From JAQGJA01 sp965651535 (GTDB lineage Bacteria > Pseudomonadota > Alphaproteobacteria > Micavibrionales > SZUA-601): a stretch of 11,548 nt of DNA. Every line of letters begins with the position of its first letter. Position 1 is the stretch's first letter. Made by a program: the position numbers and the translations under genes. The DNA is taken from the NCBI GenBank assembly GCA_965651535.1, contig CBFGSX010000047.1, positions 1 to 11,548 of the forward strand, in the 5' to 3' direction. The notes beneath the pieces were generated by a model. The model made no database searches, was not told where the DNA came from, and worked only from the letters and a program-made list of their open reading frames with translations. Below are positions 1 to 6,608 of this stretch, piece after piece.

Positions 1-1
1 T

Positions 2-121
2 GTGTTGTTTGAGCTTGACGGTGTTCCCGGACATCTTGCCCGCGAGGCATTCGAGCTGGCGGCCGCGAAGCTGCCTATCAAGACCAAGTTTATCGCCCGT
101 ATCGGCGAGGAGGTGGCGTAA
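2..121 (+). CDS. rplP: 50S ribosomal protein L16, C-terminal end (partial)
   Basis: Only the last 39 codons and the stop are present; the gene enters from the left edge. The readable C-terminus contains ELDGVP near its beginning, then AREAFELAAAKLPIKTKF, the conserved end of L16. L16 binds 23S rRNA at the base of the central protuberance and helps shape the A-site tRNA pocket of the 50S subunit. Its stop codon (119-121) shares one base with the rpmC start codon, and its last codons contain the rpmC Shine-Dalgarno sequence, so the two genes are probably translationally coupled. This is the usual S10-operon order rplP-rpmC-rpsQ. The identification is firm although only the tail is visible. Confidence 0.95.
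   Translation: MLFELDGVPGHLAREAFELAAAKLPIKTKFIARIGEEVA
108..113 (+). promoter_or_regulatory. rpmC ribosome binding site inside rplP
   Basis: A perfect AGGAGG lies in the last codons of rplP, 7 bases before the ATG at 121. It decides the rpmC start. The alternative in-frame ATG at 154 would give a protein of more ordinary length but has no purine-rich site before it. Confidence 0.8.
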
Positions 122-384
122 TGGCCAAGAAAAAAGACAAAAAACTTGTCAAAATGGCGGATATCCGCCCGATGACGGACGATCAGATTACCAAGCGTCT
201 GGATGAGTTGGCGAAAGAGCAGATGAATATGCGCTTTCAAAAGGCGGCCGGTCAGCTGCCCAACCCGAAGGCGATTGCACCGCTGCGCAAGGAGGTTGCC
301 CGTCTGAAAACGGAAAAATCCGCCCGCGCGAAGTCCGCCACCACCAAACAAGCCGCGCCGACCAAAAAGAAGAAATCGGCGTAA
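121..384 (+). CDS. rpmC: 50S ribosomal protein L29
   Basis: L29 is a small two-helix protein on the 50S surface at the polypeptide exit tunnel, where it helps form the docking site for nascent-chain factors. The core is seen from about residue 12 to 68, with MTDDQITKRLDELAKEQ, then MRFQKAAGQL and a basic second helix. At 87 residues it is longer than the usual 60-70. There is an 11-residue lysine-rich N-terminal lead before the position where most L29 proteins begin, and a lysine/alanine/threonine-rich tail ending in KKKKSA. The start at 121 is chosen for its perfect AGGAGG; a start at 154 would fit the family length better but lacks a binding site. It overlaps the rplP stop by one base. Confidence 0.95.
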   Translation: MAKKKDKKLVKMADIRPMTDDQITKRLDELAKEQMNMRFQKAAGQLPNPKAIAPLRKEVARLKTEKSARAKSATTKQAAPTKKKKSA

Positions 385-406
385 GAAGGAATAGAGGAGA
401 GCACAC

Positions 407-661
407 ATGCCACGTCGCGTGATGGAAGGTCGAGTAGTAAGCAACAAGGCGGACAAAACCGTAACGGTTTTGGTCGAGCGCCGCGTGATGCACTCGCTGT
501 ACAAAAAGTTTTTCAAGCGCAGCAAGAAGTATCTGGCGCATGATGAAACCAATGCCTGCAATGTTGGTGATTTGGTTTTAATTGAGGAAACAAAACCGAT
601 TTCGGCCCGCAAATGCTGGAACGTGATCGAAACAAAGGAAAAGGCTCCGCAGAGCGTCTAA
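407..661 (+). CDS. rpsQ: 30S ribosomal protein S17
   Basis: S17 is an OB-fold primary binder of the 16S rRNA 5' domain, needed early in 30S body assembly. The 84-residue product has the usual family length and shows MPRRVMEGRVVSNKADKTV at the N-terminus, the conserved HSLYKKFFKRSKKY segment in the middle, and VGDLVLIEETKPISARKCW near the C-terminus. The start is supported by GAGGAG at 394-399. It follows rpmC after 22 bases and precedes rplN after 37 bases, as in other S10/spc clusters. Nothing unusual is seen in the protein. Confidence 0.97.
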   Translation: MPRRVMEGRVVSNKADKTVTVLVERRVMHSLYKKFFKRSKKYLAHDETNACNVGDLVLIEETKPISARKCWNVIETKEKAPQSV

Positions 662-698
662 GACGTTTTGCAGGGTGTAGGAAAAAAGGATTTGAGTC

Positions 699-1067
699 AT
701 GATTATTGATAACTCAAGACTGGAAGTCGCCGATAACTCGGGCGCCAAGGAAGTCATGTGCATCAAGGTGCTCGGCGGGTCGAAAAAACGTTCCGCGACG
801 ATCGGCGACATTATTGTCGTCTCGGTCAAGAACGCCATTCCACGCGGCAAGGTGCAAAAGGGCAATAAGTTCCGCGCTGTGGTGGTGCGTACGAGCAAGA
901 GCTTCAAGCGCCCGGATGGCTCCAGCATTCGTTTTGACAAGAACGCCTGCGTTCTGATCAACAAGGAAGGTCAACCGATCGGAACCCGTATTTTTGGGCC
1001 GGTGACGCGCGAGCTGCGCAATCTGGACTTTATGAAGATTATTTCGCTCGCCCCTGAGGTGCTGTAA
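699..1067 (+). CDS. rplN: 50S ribosomal protein L14
   Basis: L14 is a beta-barrel 23S rRNA binder at the subunit interface, forming bridges to 16S rRNA; it is also where ribosome-silencing factors dock in bacteria. The 122-residue length is exactly typical. Conserved blocks are LEVADNSGAKEVMCIKVLGG, GDIIVVSVKNAIPRGKV, and IGTRIFGPVTREL, ending in SLAPEVL. An AAGGA at 686-690 lies 8 bases before the ATG. In many genomes this is the first gene of the spc operon; here the 37-base gap from rpsQ shows no convincing terminator or promoter, so read-through from the S10 operon is likely. Its stop overlaps the rplX start by one base. Confidence 0.97.
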   Translation: MIIDNSRLEVADNSGAKEVMCIKVLGGSKKRSATIGDIIVVSVKNAIPRGKVQKGNKFRAVVVRTSKSFKRPDGSSIRFDKNACVLINKEGQPIGTRIFGPVTRELRNLDFMKIISLAPEVL

Positions 1068-1387
1068 TGACAAAGACGAAAATGAAGATCAAAAAAGGCG
1101 ACACGGTCATCCTTTTGACCGGCAAGGACAAGGGCAAGCAGGGCGAAATCCTGAAAGTCATGCCCCAGGACAACCGCGTGATCGTCAAAGGCTGCAACAT
1201 GGTGAAAAAACACCAGCGTCCGACGGCAACCAATCCGGGCGGCATCGTGGCTCAAGAGGCCTCGATTCACGTCTCGAACGTGGCGCTGGCCGACCCGAAA
1301 ACAGGCAAGCCGACCCGCGTGGGTTTCAAGGTTGACGCGAAGGGTGTCAAAACCCGCATCGCCAAGAAATCCGGCGAGAAAGCATAA
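1067..1387 (+). CDS. rplX: 50S ribosomal protein L24
   Basis: L24 is an assembly initiator that binds the 5' end of 23S rRNA and sits near the peptide exit tunnel. The KOW-type motif is visible at about residues 8-40 (KKGDTVILLTGKDKGKQGEI). The segment GCNMVKKHQRP and the later IHVSNVAL complete the family pattern. Length 106 is normal. The start at 1067 overlaps the rplN stop by one base, with a GAGG-like site (TGAGGTG, 1055-1061) inside rplN; an ATG at 1082 is a less supported alternative that would remove five residues. Tight overlap suggests coupled translation with rplN. Confidence 0.96.
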   Translation: MTKTKMKIKKGDTVILLTGKDKGKQGEILKVMPQDNRVIVKGCNMVKKHQRPTATNPGGIVAQEASIHVSNVALADPKTGKPTRVGFKVDAKGVKTRIAKKSGEKA

Positions 1388-1405
1388 GGAAACAGGAGAA
1401 ACAGC

Positions 1406-1975
1406 ATGAGCAAAGCATCTGCCCAGAACATGGCTCGTCTCCATCAGGAATATATGGAGCGCATTCATCCCAAGTTGATGAAAGAGCGTAACATCGAAAA
1501 CCCGATGGCCGTGCCGCGTCTTGAGAAAATCGTGATCAATATGAGTCCCGGCAAAAAAGCCGTGTTGGACCGCAAGGCTGTGGATGCGGCTGTGGCTGAC
1601 ATGACGCTGATCGCCGGTCAGAAGCCGATCGTCACCAAGACCAAGAAATCCATCGCCCAGTTCAAGCTGCGCGAAAATATGCCGATCGGCTGCAAGGTGA
1701 CCTTGCGCGGCAAGCGTATGTATGAGTTTCTGGATCGTCTGGTCAATATCGCTCTGCCGCGTCAGCGCGATTTCCGCGGTCTACCGACCCGCAGCTTTGA
1801 CGGTCGCGGCAACTATGCGCTGGGCATCAAGGAGCAGATCGTGTTCCCCGAAATCGACTACGACAAAATCGATACGGTTCGCGGGATGGATATTATTGTC
1901 TGCACCACGGCGAAAAGCGACGAAGACGCGCGCGCGCTGCTCAACGAATTCAACTTTCCGTTCCGGGGGAAATAA
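1406..1975 (+). CDS. rplE: 50S ribosomal protein L5
   Basis: L5 binds 5S rRNA and 23S helix 84 in the central protuberance and contacts P-site tRNA and S13 across the subunit interface. The 189-residue product is near the usual 179-187. Conserved blocks include LIAGQKPIVTKTKKSIAQFK, then GCKVTLRGKRMYEFLDRLV, DFRGLPTRSFDGRGNYALGI, and FPEIDYDKIDTVRGMDI near the C-terminus. One segment is odd: where most L5 proteins have NMGVGEA-type residues, this one reads NMSPGKKAV (residues 45-53). AGGAG at 1394-1398 supports the start. In E. coli the S8 repressor site lies at the rplX/rplE junction, but no comparable hairpin is visible here. Confidence 0.97.
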   Translation: MSKASAQNMARLHQEYMERIHPKLMKERNIENPMAVPRLEKIVINMSPGKKAVLDRKAVDAAVADMTLIAGQKPIVTKTKKSIAQFKLRENMPIGCKVTLRGKRMYEFLDRLVNIALPRQRDFRGLPTRSFDGRGNYALGIKEQIVFPEIDYDKIDTVRGMDIIVCTTAKSDEDARALLNEFNFPFRGK

Positions 1976-1978
1976 GAT

Positions 1979-2293
1979 ATGGCAAAAATTGGCGTCATTA
2001 ACAAAATGAACAAGGTCGGCAAGCAGGTTGCCAAGCAAAAAGACAAGCGCGCCGCCTTGAAGGCCGAAAGAAAGAAAGCCCGCAAAGGCGAGCTGGAATT
2101 TGAACAGGTCGTCGCTCTGCAGGAAAAGCTGAACAAACTGCCGCGCAACGGTTCGGCCGTGCGTTATCACAACCGCTGTTCCTATGACGGACGTCCGCGC
2201 GGCTATATGCGCAAGTTCCAGATGAACCGCGTGTTGTTCCGCAAAATGGCTGCTGAAGGCAAACTGCCCGGCATCGTGAAATCGAGCTGGTAA
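1979..2293 (+). CDS. rpsN: 30S ribosomal protein S14, zinc-independent long form
   Basis: S14 packs in the 30S head beside S3, S10 and S19 and is needed for late assembly. The protein has 104 residues, the long form, and lacks the CxxC pairs of zinc-binding S14; the only cysteine is in HNRCSYDGRPRGYMRKF. It ends in the conserved PGIVKSSW. The start follows the rplE stop by 3 bases, with GGGGGA at 1965-1970 inside the end of rplE serving as the likely ribosome binding site. The position between rplE and rpsH is canonical. No second, zinc-type rpsN copy is in this window. Confidence 0.97.
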   Translation: MAKIGVINKMNKVGKQVAKQKDKRAALKAERKKARKGELEFEQVVALQEKLNKLPRNGSAVRYHNRCSYDGRPRGYMRKFQMNRVLFRKMAAEGKLPGIVKSSW

Positions 2294-2314
2294 TCGGGAA
2301 AGGAAGCAAGACAC

Positions 2315-2713
2315 ATGGCATACACCGATCCTTTGGGCGATTTGCTCGCCCGCATCCGCAACGGCCAGCAGGCAAAGCTGCGCACCGTCGAGACGCCGAC
2401 CTCGTCTTTGCGCAATCGCGTGCTTGACGTGCTGAAGCGCCAGGGTTACATCCGTGACTTTTCGACCGTCAAGGGCGAGAACGGTCAGGACGTTGCAACC
2501 ATCGAACTGAAATATTACGAGGGCGAACCGGTCATCAAAAAGATGGAGCGCGTTTCCAAGCCTGGCCGCCGCGTCTATACAAAAGTCAGCGATATGAAGC
2601 CGGTTTGCAACGGCCTCGGCATCGCTATTTTATCCACCCCCAAAGGGGTCATGTCGGATCACGAAGCACGCACGGCGAATGTCGGCGGCGAAGTGCTCTG
2701 CCAGATCTTCTAG
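2315..2713 (+). CDS. rpsH: 30S ribosomal protein S8
   Basis: S8 is a primary 16S rRNA binder (helix 21) that organises the central domain; in E. coli it also represses the spc operon by binding its mRNA. At 132 residues it has normal length. Family blocks seen are DPLGDLLARIRNGQQAK at the N-terminus, KPGRRVYTKVSDM in the middle, and the C-terminal GLGIAILSTPKGVMSDHEAR with the conserved serines of the rRNA-binding loop. AAGGA at 2300-2304 lies 10 bases before the start. It ends with TAG. Autoregulation through S8 is possible by family knowledge, but I could not find its target here. Confidence 0.97.
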   Translation: MAYTDPLGDLLARIRNGQQAKLRTVETPTSSLRNRVLDVLKRQGYIRDFSTVKGENGQDVATIELKYYEGEPVIKKMERVSKPGRRVYTKVSDMKPVCNGLGIAILSTPKGVMSDHEARTANVGGEVLCQIF

Positions 2714-2740
2714 GGAAATGTGGAGAAAGGTTGAAAAGAA

Positions 2741-3277
2741 ATGTCCCGTGTAGGTAAACACCCCGTCAAGCTGGTCGAAGGCGTCACCGCGACGCTTAAC
2801 GGCGGTGCTGTGACGGTCAAAGGCAAGCTGGGCGAGTTATCGCTCACGATCCGCGACGATGTGACGGTCGAACAAAAAGATCAGGAGCTGGTTGTAGCGC
2901 CGAAGACCAAGGATAACCGCTTTACGGTGGCTCAATGGGCGACCACGCGTGCGCTGCTGGCCTCGATGGTCAAGGGCGTATCCGAAGGATTCAAGAAGGA
3001 AATGGAATTGCGCGGCGTCGGCTACAAGGCCTCCGTTCAGGGCAAGGATCTGGTGCTGAACGTCGGTTACAGCCACGAGATTCGTTTTCCGGTTCCCGAG
3101 AAGATTGCAATTCAAACGCCGACGCCGACGGAAATCGTTATTTCCGGAATCGATAAACAACGCGTCGGTCAGGTTGCGGCGGATATTCGCGCGTATCGTC
3201 CGCCCGAGCCGTATAAAGGCAAGGGGATTCGTTACAAGGGCGAGCATATCGCACTCAAAGAAGGCAAGAAGAAGTAA
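2741..3277 (+). CDS. rplF: 50S ribosomal protein L6
   Basis: L6 binds 23S rRNA next to the factor-binding site, close to the sarcin-ricin loop. The 178-residue product has the usual length and two repeated alpha/beta halves, roughly 1-80 and 81-178. The N-terminal half begins SRVGKHPVKL, and the C-terminal half has ELRGVGYKASVQGKDLVLNV and then VGQVAADIRAYRPPEPYKGK, followed by GIRYKGE. It ends in a short lysine-rich tail, KEGKKK. The upstream site is modest: GGAG (2722-2725) and AAAGG (2726-2730), about 10 bases before ATG. The order rpsH-rplF-rplR is canonical. Confidence 0.97.
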   Translation: MSRVGKHPVKLVEGVTATLNGGAVTVKGKLGELSLTIRDDVTVEQKDQELVVAPKTKDNRFTVAQWATTRALLASMVKGVSEGFKKEMELRGVGYKASVQGKDLVLNVGYSHEIRFPVPEKIAIQTPTPTEIVISGIDKQRVGQVAADIRAYRPPEPYKGKGIRYKGEHIALKEGKKK

Positions 3278-3296
3278 AGGATAAGGGGAGAGCACC

Positions 3297-3671
3297 ATGT
3301 CAGCTCCGAAGAACACCACCACGAAAGAGCGCCGCCGTTTCTCGGTGCGCAACCGCGTGCGCACAGCAATCCTGAAGACGGGGCGCGTGCGTTTGTCCGT
3401 GCACCGTACGAGCAAGCACATTTACGCGCAGGTCATTGACGACGCCAAGGGCGTGACGTTGGCCGCCGCCTCGACGATCGACAAGGATCTGAAAGGCAAG
3501 CTCAAGACGGGCGCGACTGTGGATGCCGCGAAAAAGGTCGGCGAGCTGGTCGCGCAGCGCGCTGCCAAACAGGGCGTCAAGCAAGTGGTCTTTGATCGCG
3601 GTTCGTTCCTGTATCACGGGCGCATCAAGGCTCTGGCCGACGGCGCACGCGAAGCAGGCCTGGATTTTTAA
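3297..3671 (+). CDS. rplR: 50S ribosomal protein L18
   Basis: L18 brings 5S rRNA into the central protuberance together with L5. The 124-residue product is of typical size. It has a basic N-terminal arm (RRRFSVRNRVR), then the conserved RLSVHRTSKHIYAQVIDD, and ends with KQVVFDRGSFLYHGRIKALAD followed by GAREAGLDF. AAGGGGAG at 3283-3290 gives a strong ribosome binding site 6 bases before the ATG. It lies 19 bases after rplF and 16 before rpsE. No unusual feature is visible. Confidence 0.97.
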   Translation: MSAPKNTTTKERRRFSVRNRVRTAILKTGRVRLSVHRTSKHIYAQVIDDAKGVTLAAASTIDKDLKGKLKTGATVDAAKKVGELVAQRAAKQGVKQVVFDRGSFLYHGRIKALADGAREAGLDF

Positions 3672-3687
3672 GGGATAAGAGGAAAAA

Positions 3688-4248
3688 ATGGCACGTCACG
3701 AAAACACCGACCGTAATCAGGAACAGGACGACATCATCGAGCGTCTTGTCAGCATCAACCGCGTTGCGAAGACCGTCAAAGGCGGTAAGCGCTTTGGTTT
3801 TGCCGCTTTGGTTGTCGTCGGGGATGGCAAGGGCAAGATCGGCCATGCTTCGGCCAAGGCACGCGAAGTGCCGGATGCAATCACCAAAGCCATGTCGCAG
3901 GCGCGTCGCAACATGGTGCGCGTGCCTCTGCGCGAGGGTCGCACGCTGCACCACGATGTGTTCGGTCGTTTCGGCTCGGGCAAGGTGCAGTTGCGCGCCG
4001 CTCCTCCGGGGACGGGTGTGATCGCCGGTGGCCCGATCCGCGCCGTCTTTGAAGCCTTGGGGATTCAGGACGTTGTCGCAAAATCTTTGGGTTCCAATAA
4101 CCCGCATAACATGGTCAAGGCCGCTCTGGCAGGTTTGCTCTCGACGCAATCTCCGCGCGCCGTGGCTGGACGCCGCTCCAAGCGTGTGTCCGATGTTCTG
4201 GGTCGTCCGGCTCAGGCTTCGGAAGACGCCACGGAAACGGCTGAATAA
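3688..4248 (+). CDS. rpsE: 30S ribosomal protein S5
   Basis: S5 lies at the neck of the 30S subunit near the mRNA entry path and the decoding centre, influences accuracy, and contains the loop where spectinomycin-resistance changes occur in other bacteria. An N-terminal dsRNA-binding-like domain (about 15-80) includes RVAKTVKGGKRFGF and VVVGDGKGKIG. The C-terminal domain has VPLREGRTLHHDVFGRFG, LRAAPPGTGVIAGGP and KSLGSNNPHNMV. Length 186 is normal for the class. Residues 52-58 read GHASAKA, where most S5 proteins have a more glycine-rich GFGxGKA pattern. The short acidic tail ends in ATETAE. GAGGA at 3679-3683 supports the start. Confidence 0.97.
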   Translation: MARHENTDRNQEQDDIIERLVSINRVAKTVKGGKRFGFAALVVVGDGKGKIGHASAKAREVPDAITKAMSQARRNMVRVPLREGRTLHHDVFGRFGSGKVQLRAAPPGTGVIAGGPIRAVFEALGIQDVVAKSLGSNNPHNMVKAALAGLLSTQSPRAVAGRRSKRVSDVLGRPAQASEDATETAE

Positions 4249-4259
4249 GGAGAAGAAGG

Positions 4260-4535
4260 ATGGCTGAGAAAAAAGCAACCACGGCGAAAAAGCCGATCGC
4301 CAAAAAAGCGGCTCCGAAAAAAGCTTCTGCGGCACCGAAAGCGGCGAAATCCGGTAAAACCGTCACGGTAAAGCAAATCCGCTCCGGTGCCGGCCGTTTG
4401 CCGAAACAGATTGCCACGCTCAAAGGGCTTGGCCTGAACAAGATCAATCGCACGCGCACGTTGGAAGATACGCCTGAAGTGCGCGGCATGATCCGGAAAG
4501 TCGCGCATCTTATCGAAGTCGTTGACGCGGCCTAG
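4260..4535 (+). CDS. rpmD: 50S ribosomal protein L30 with lysine/alanine-rich N-terminal extension
   Basis: L30 is a small protein on the 50S surface near 5S rRNA. The family core occupies about residues 33-91: KTVTVKQIRSGAGRLPKQ, then LKGLGLNKINRTRTLEDTPE and a final VRGMIRKVAHLIEVV. Bacterial L30 is usually about 60 residues; this one has 91 because of a low-complexity N-terminal segment rich in Lys and Ala (residues 1-32). The extension is probably real: AAGGAG at 4247-4252 lies 7 bases before the ATG at 4260, and I see no ATG, GTG or TTG close to the start of the core. Similar basic tails occur on L29, L15 and L17 in the same window. Confidence 0.96.
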   Translation: MAEKKATTAKKPIAKKAAPKKASAAPKAAKSGKTVTVKQIRSGAGRLPKQIATLKGLGLNKINRTRTLEDTPEVRGMIRKVAHLIEVVDAA

Positions 4536-4561
4536 GCGCAGAAAGAATTTGGAGACAGAAC

Positions 4562-5140
4562 ATGAAACTCAATCAACTTCGGGATAATCCGGGTGCCACG
4601 AAAAAAGCCACCCGCGTTGGACGCGGTACCGGCTCCGGCAAGGGCAAGACTTCGGGTCGGGGCGTCAAGGGGCAAAAAGCCCGCACAGGCGTGTCGATCA
4701 ATGGCTTCGAAGGCGGTCAGATGCCGCTTTTCCGACGGTTGCCCAAGCGCGGCTTCCACAACCCTTCGGCAAAAAAGTTTGTCGAGGTGAATCTGGGACA
4801 GCTCCAGACCGCCATTGACGAAGGCCGTTTGGACGCCAAAGCCACGATCAATCTGGCGGCCATGCGCAAAGCCGGGCTGGTCAGCAAGGCCTGCGACGAT
4901 GTGCGTCTGCTGGGCAAGGGCGCCCTTAAAGCCAAGGTGGATCTGGCGATTGCCGGAGCATCTTCGACGGCGGCGGCAGCAGTTGAAAAAGCCGGCGGCA
5001 CAATCACGTTGACCTATAAGAATGAGGTCGGCCCGCGCAAGCCCGAGAAGAAAAACACGGCCAAAAAGGTCAAGGGCGACACCAAGAAGGCGCGTAAGGA
5101 CAAGAAGAAAACCGCTGCCAACCCGGCCAAGAAGAAATAA
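4562..5140 (+). CDS. rplO: 50S ribosomal protein L15 with lysine-rich C-terminal tail
   Basis: L15 is a late-assembling 23S rRNA binder that threads a long basic N-terminal arm into the subunit. Visible blocks are MKLNQLRDNPGATKKATRVG and then GRGTGSGKGKTSGRGVKGQK. GFEGGQMPLFRRLPKRGF follows, with the C-terminal globular part ending near VEKAGGTITL (about residue 150). Most bacterial L15 proteins stop close to that point (145-160 residues). Here about 41 more residues follow, dominated by lysine. GGAGA at 4551-4555 supports the start. It is the last gene before a strong terminator, so it appears to close the transcription unit that holds the ribosomal genes to its left. Confidence 0.96.
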   Translation: MKLNQLRDNPGATKKATRVGRGTGSGKGKTSGRGVKGQKARTGVSINGFEGGQMPLFRRLPKRGFHNPSAKKFVEVNLGQLQTAIDEGRLDAKATINLAAMRKAGLVSKACDDVRLLGKGALKAKVDLAIAGASSTAAAAVEKAGGTITLTYKNEVGPRKPEKKNTAKKVKGDTKKARKDKKKTAANPAKKK

Positions 5141-5151
5141 TCATGAGACAG

Positions 5152-5172
5152 CCCCGCGAAAGCGGGGTTTTT
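5152..5172 (+). terminator. Intrinsic terminator after rplO
   Basis: A 6-bp all-GC stem, CCCCGC at 5152-5157 and GCGGGG at 5162-5167, closes a GAAA tetraloop and is followed at once by TTTTT and CTTG. This is a textbook Rho-independent terminator 11 bases after the rplO stop. It may be partial, allowing some read-through into secY. Confidence 0.85.
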
Positions 5173-5197
5173 CTTGTGTCTTGCGCACGGGAAAGGC

Positions 5198-5226
5198 TTG
5201 TCACGCTCCCCCTCGGGCCTTATGAT
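5198..5226 (+). promoter_or_regulatory. Sigma70-type promoter for secY-adk
   Basis: TTGTCA (5198-5203) and TATGAT (5221-5226) are separated by exactly 17 bases, each matching five of six consensus positions. Predicted transcription starts near 5233, giving a leader of about 30 nt before secY. It lies 25 bases after the T-run of the rplO terminator, which supports a separate secY-adk unit. Confidence 0.75.
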
Positions 5227-5261
5227 TCCCGTCATCCTTTCCAAGATTTTCGGAGAATGTC

Positions 5262-6608
5262 ATGGCATCTGCCGCCAACCAAATGGTCAGCCAGTTTTCC
5301 TGGGCCGCTTTTACCAAGGCCAAAGACCTCAAGGCGCGTCTGCTGTTCACGCTCGGCGCGCTGATCGTTTATCGTCTGGGCACGCATATTCCGTTGCCGG
5401 GCATCGATGCCAATATTCTTTCGGATATTTTTAAACAGCAACAGGGCGGAATCCTCGGCGTGTTCGACGTGTTTTCCGGCGGCGCGCTGCAACGTATGGC
5501 AATCTTTGCATTGAACATCATGCCGTATATCTCGGCGTCCATTATCGTGCAACTGATGGCGGCAGTGGTTCCGACCTTCGAGCAACTGAAAAAAGAAGGC
5601 GAGATCGGACGCAAGAAACTCAATCAATATACGCGTTATTTAACCGTATTGCTGGCAACGGTGCAGGGTTACATGATTGCCGTTGGTCTTGAAACTATGA
5701 CGGGCAGCCAGGGATCGGCGGTGGTTAATCCGGGTCTGTTCTTCCGCTTTACGGCGGTGGTGACGCTGGTGGGCGGCACGATTTTCCTGATGTGGCTGGG
5801 CGAGCAGATCACGGCGCGCGGTGTGGGTAACGGCACGTCGCTCATCATTTTTGCGGGGATTGTCGCCGCCCTTCCCAGTGCCATCGGCCAAACCTTTGCC
5901 TTGGGGCGCGAGGGTGCGTTGTCCACGCCGCTTATCCTGTTCATCCTTGTGCTGGTGGTGGCGGTGATCTGGTTCATCGTCTTTATGGAACGCGCCCAGC
6001 GCCGCATTCAGGTGCAATATCCGAAACGTCAGGTCGGACAAAAAGTCTTCGGTGGCGAGTCCACGCATTTGCCGTTGAAATTGAATACCTCGGGCGTGAT
6101 CCCGCCGATTTTTGCCTCGTCCTTGCTTTTGCTGCCGTTGTCGGTCGTTGGCTTTACCGGCAATCAATCCACGGGATTTATGGCGCAGCTCGCCGCCTAT
6201 GTGCAGCACGGCCAGCCGATTTATATGTTGCTTTATGGCGGTCTGGTGGTGTTTTTCTGTTTCTTCTATACGGCGCTGGTATTCAATCCGACGGAGACGG
6301 CGGATAATCTGCGCAAGGCTGGCGGCTTCGTGCCGGGCCTGAAGCCCGGCAAGTCGACCGCCGATTATCTCGATCATGTGTTGACGCGCATCACGACGGT
6401 CGGCGCGGGCTATCTGGCGTTCATCTGTCTTTTGCCGGAATTTCTGATTGCGAAATACAATATTCCGTTTTATCTGGGCGGCACGTCGCTTCTGATTGCG
6501 GTGACCGTGACCATGGATACTGTGGCACAGGTTCACTCTTATCTCATCGCGCACCAGGATGAGGGTCTGCTGCGCAAAACCCGTCTCAAAGGATTGCGCA
6601 ACAAATGA
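5262..6608 (+). CDS. secY: Preprotein translocase subunit SecY
   Basis: SecY is the inner-membrane channel of the Sec translocon, working with SecE, SecG, SecA and the ribosome to export or insert proteins. The 448-residue product has the usual length. About ten hydrophobic segments are visible, roughly at residues 24-42, 68-100, 127-146, 160-180, 190-212, 222-242, 277-297, 318-340, 376-395 and 402-422. The N-terminal half has GTHIPLPGID and NIMPYISASIIVQLM; the cytosolic loop has ERAQRRIQVQYPKRQVG; later come LKLNTSGVIPPIFASSLL and FNPTETADNLRK. GGAG at 5252-5255 precedes the start. It probably starts its own transcription unit and overlaps adk by 4 bases (ATGA). Confidence 0.97.
   Translation: MASAANQMVSQFSWAAFTKAKDLKARLLFTLGALIVYRLGTHIPLPGIDANILSDIFKQQQGGILGVFDVFSGGALQRMAIFALNIMPYISASIIVQLMAAVVPTFEQLKKEGEIGRKKLNQYTRYLTVLLATVQGYMIAVGLETMTGSQGSAVVNPGLFFRFTAVVTLVGGTIFLMWLGEQITARGVGNGTSLIIFAGIVAALPSAIGQTFALGREGALSTPLILFILVLVVAVIWFIVFMERAQRRIQVQYPKRQVGQKVFGGESTHLPLKLNTSGVIPPIFASSLLLLPLSVVGFTGNQSTGFMAQLAAYVQHGQPIYMLLYGGLVVFFCFFYTALVFNPTETADNLRKAGGFVPGLKPGKSTADYLDHVLTRITTVGAGYLAFICLLPEFLIAKYNIPFYLGGTSLLIAVTVTMDTVAQVHSYLIAHQDEGLLRKTRLKGLRNK

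Noticed and set aside
154..156. Internal ATG as the rpmC start, giving a family-typical length
   Set aside because: No Shine-Dalgarno precedes it, whereas the ATG at 121 has a perfect AGGAGG 7 bases upstream. Start at 121 kept, with the possibility noted.
662..698. Separate spc promoter between rpsQ and rplN
   Set aside because: The 37-base gap has no hexamer pair with acceptable spacing and no terminator, so read-through from the S10 operon is more likely.
1380..1420. Possible S8 repressor site at the rplX-rplE junction, as in E. coli
   Set aside because: I looked for a hairpin with the expected asymmetric internal loop and found no convincing stem around the rplE start.
3625..4335. Minus-strand open frame (236 codons) opposite rplR-rpsE-rpmD
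   Set aside because: It spans three well-supported genes and their ribosome binding sites. No family features are visible in its translation.
5640..6554. Long minus-strand open frame (304 codons) opposite secY
   Set aside because: It lies wholly within secY, which is unmistakable. The translation is a charge-biased mirror of SecY codons with no recognisable domain or ribosome binding site.
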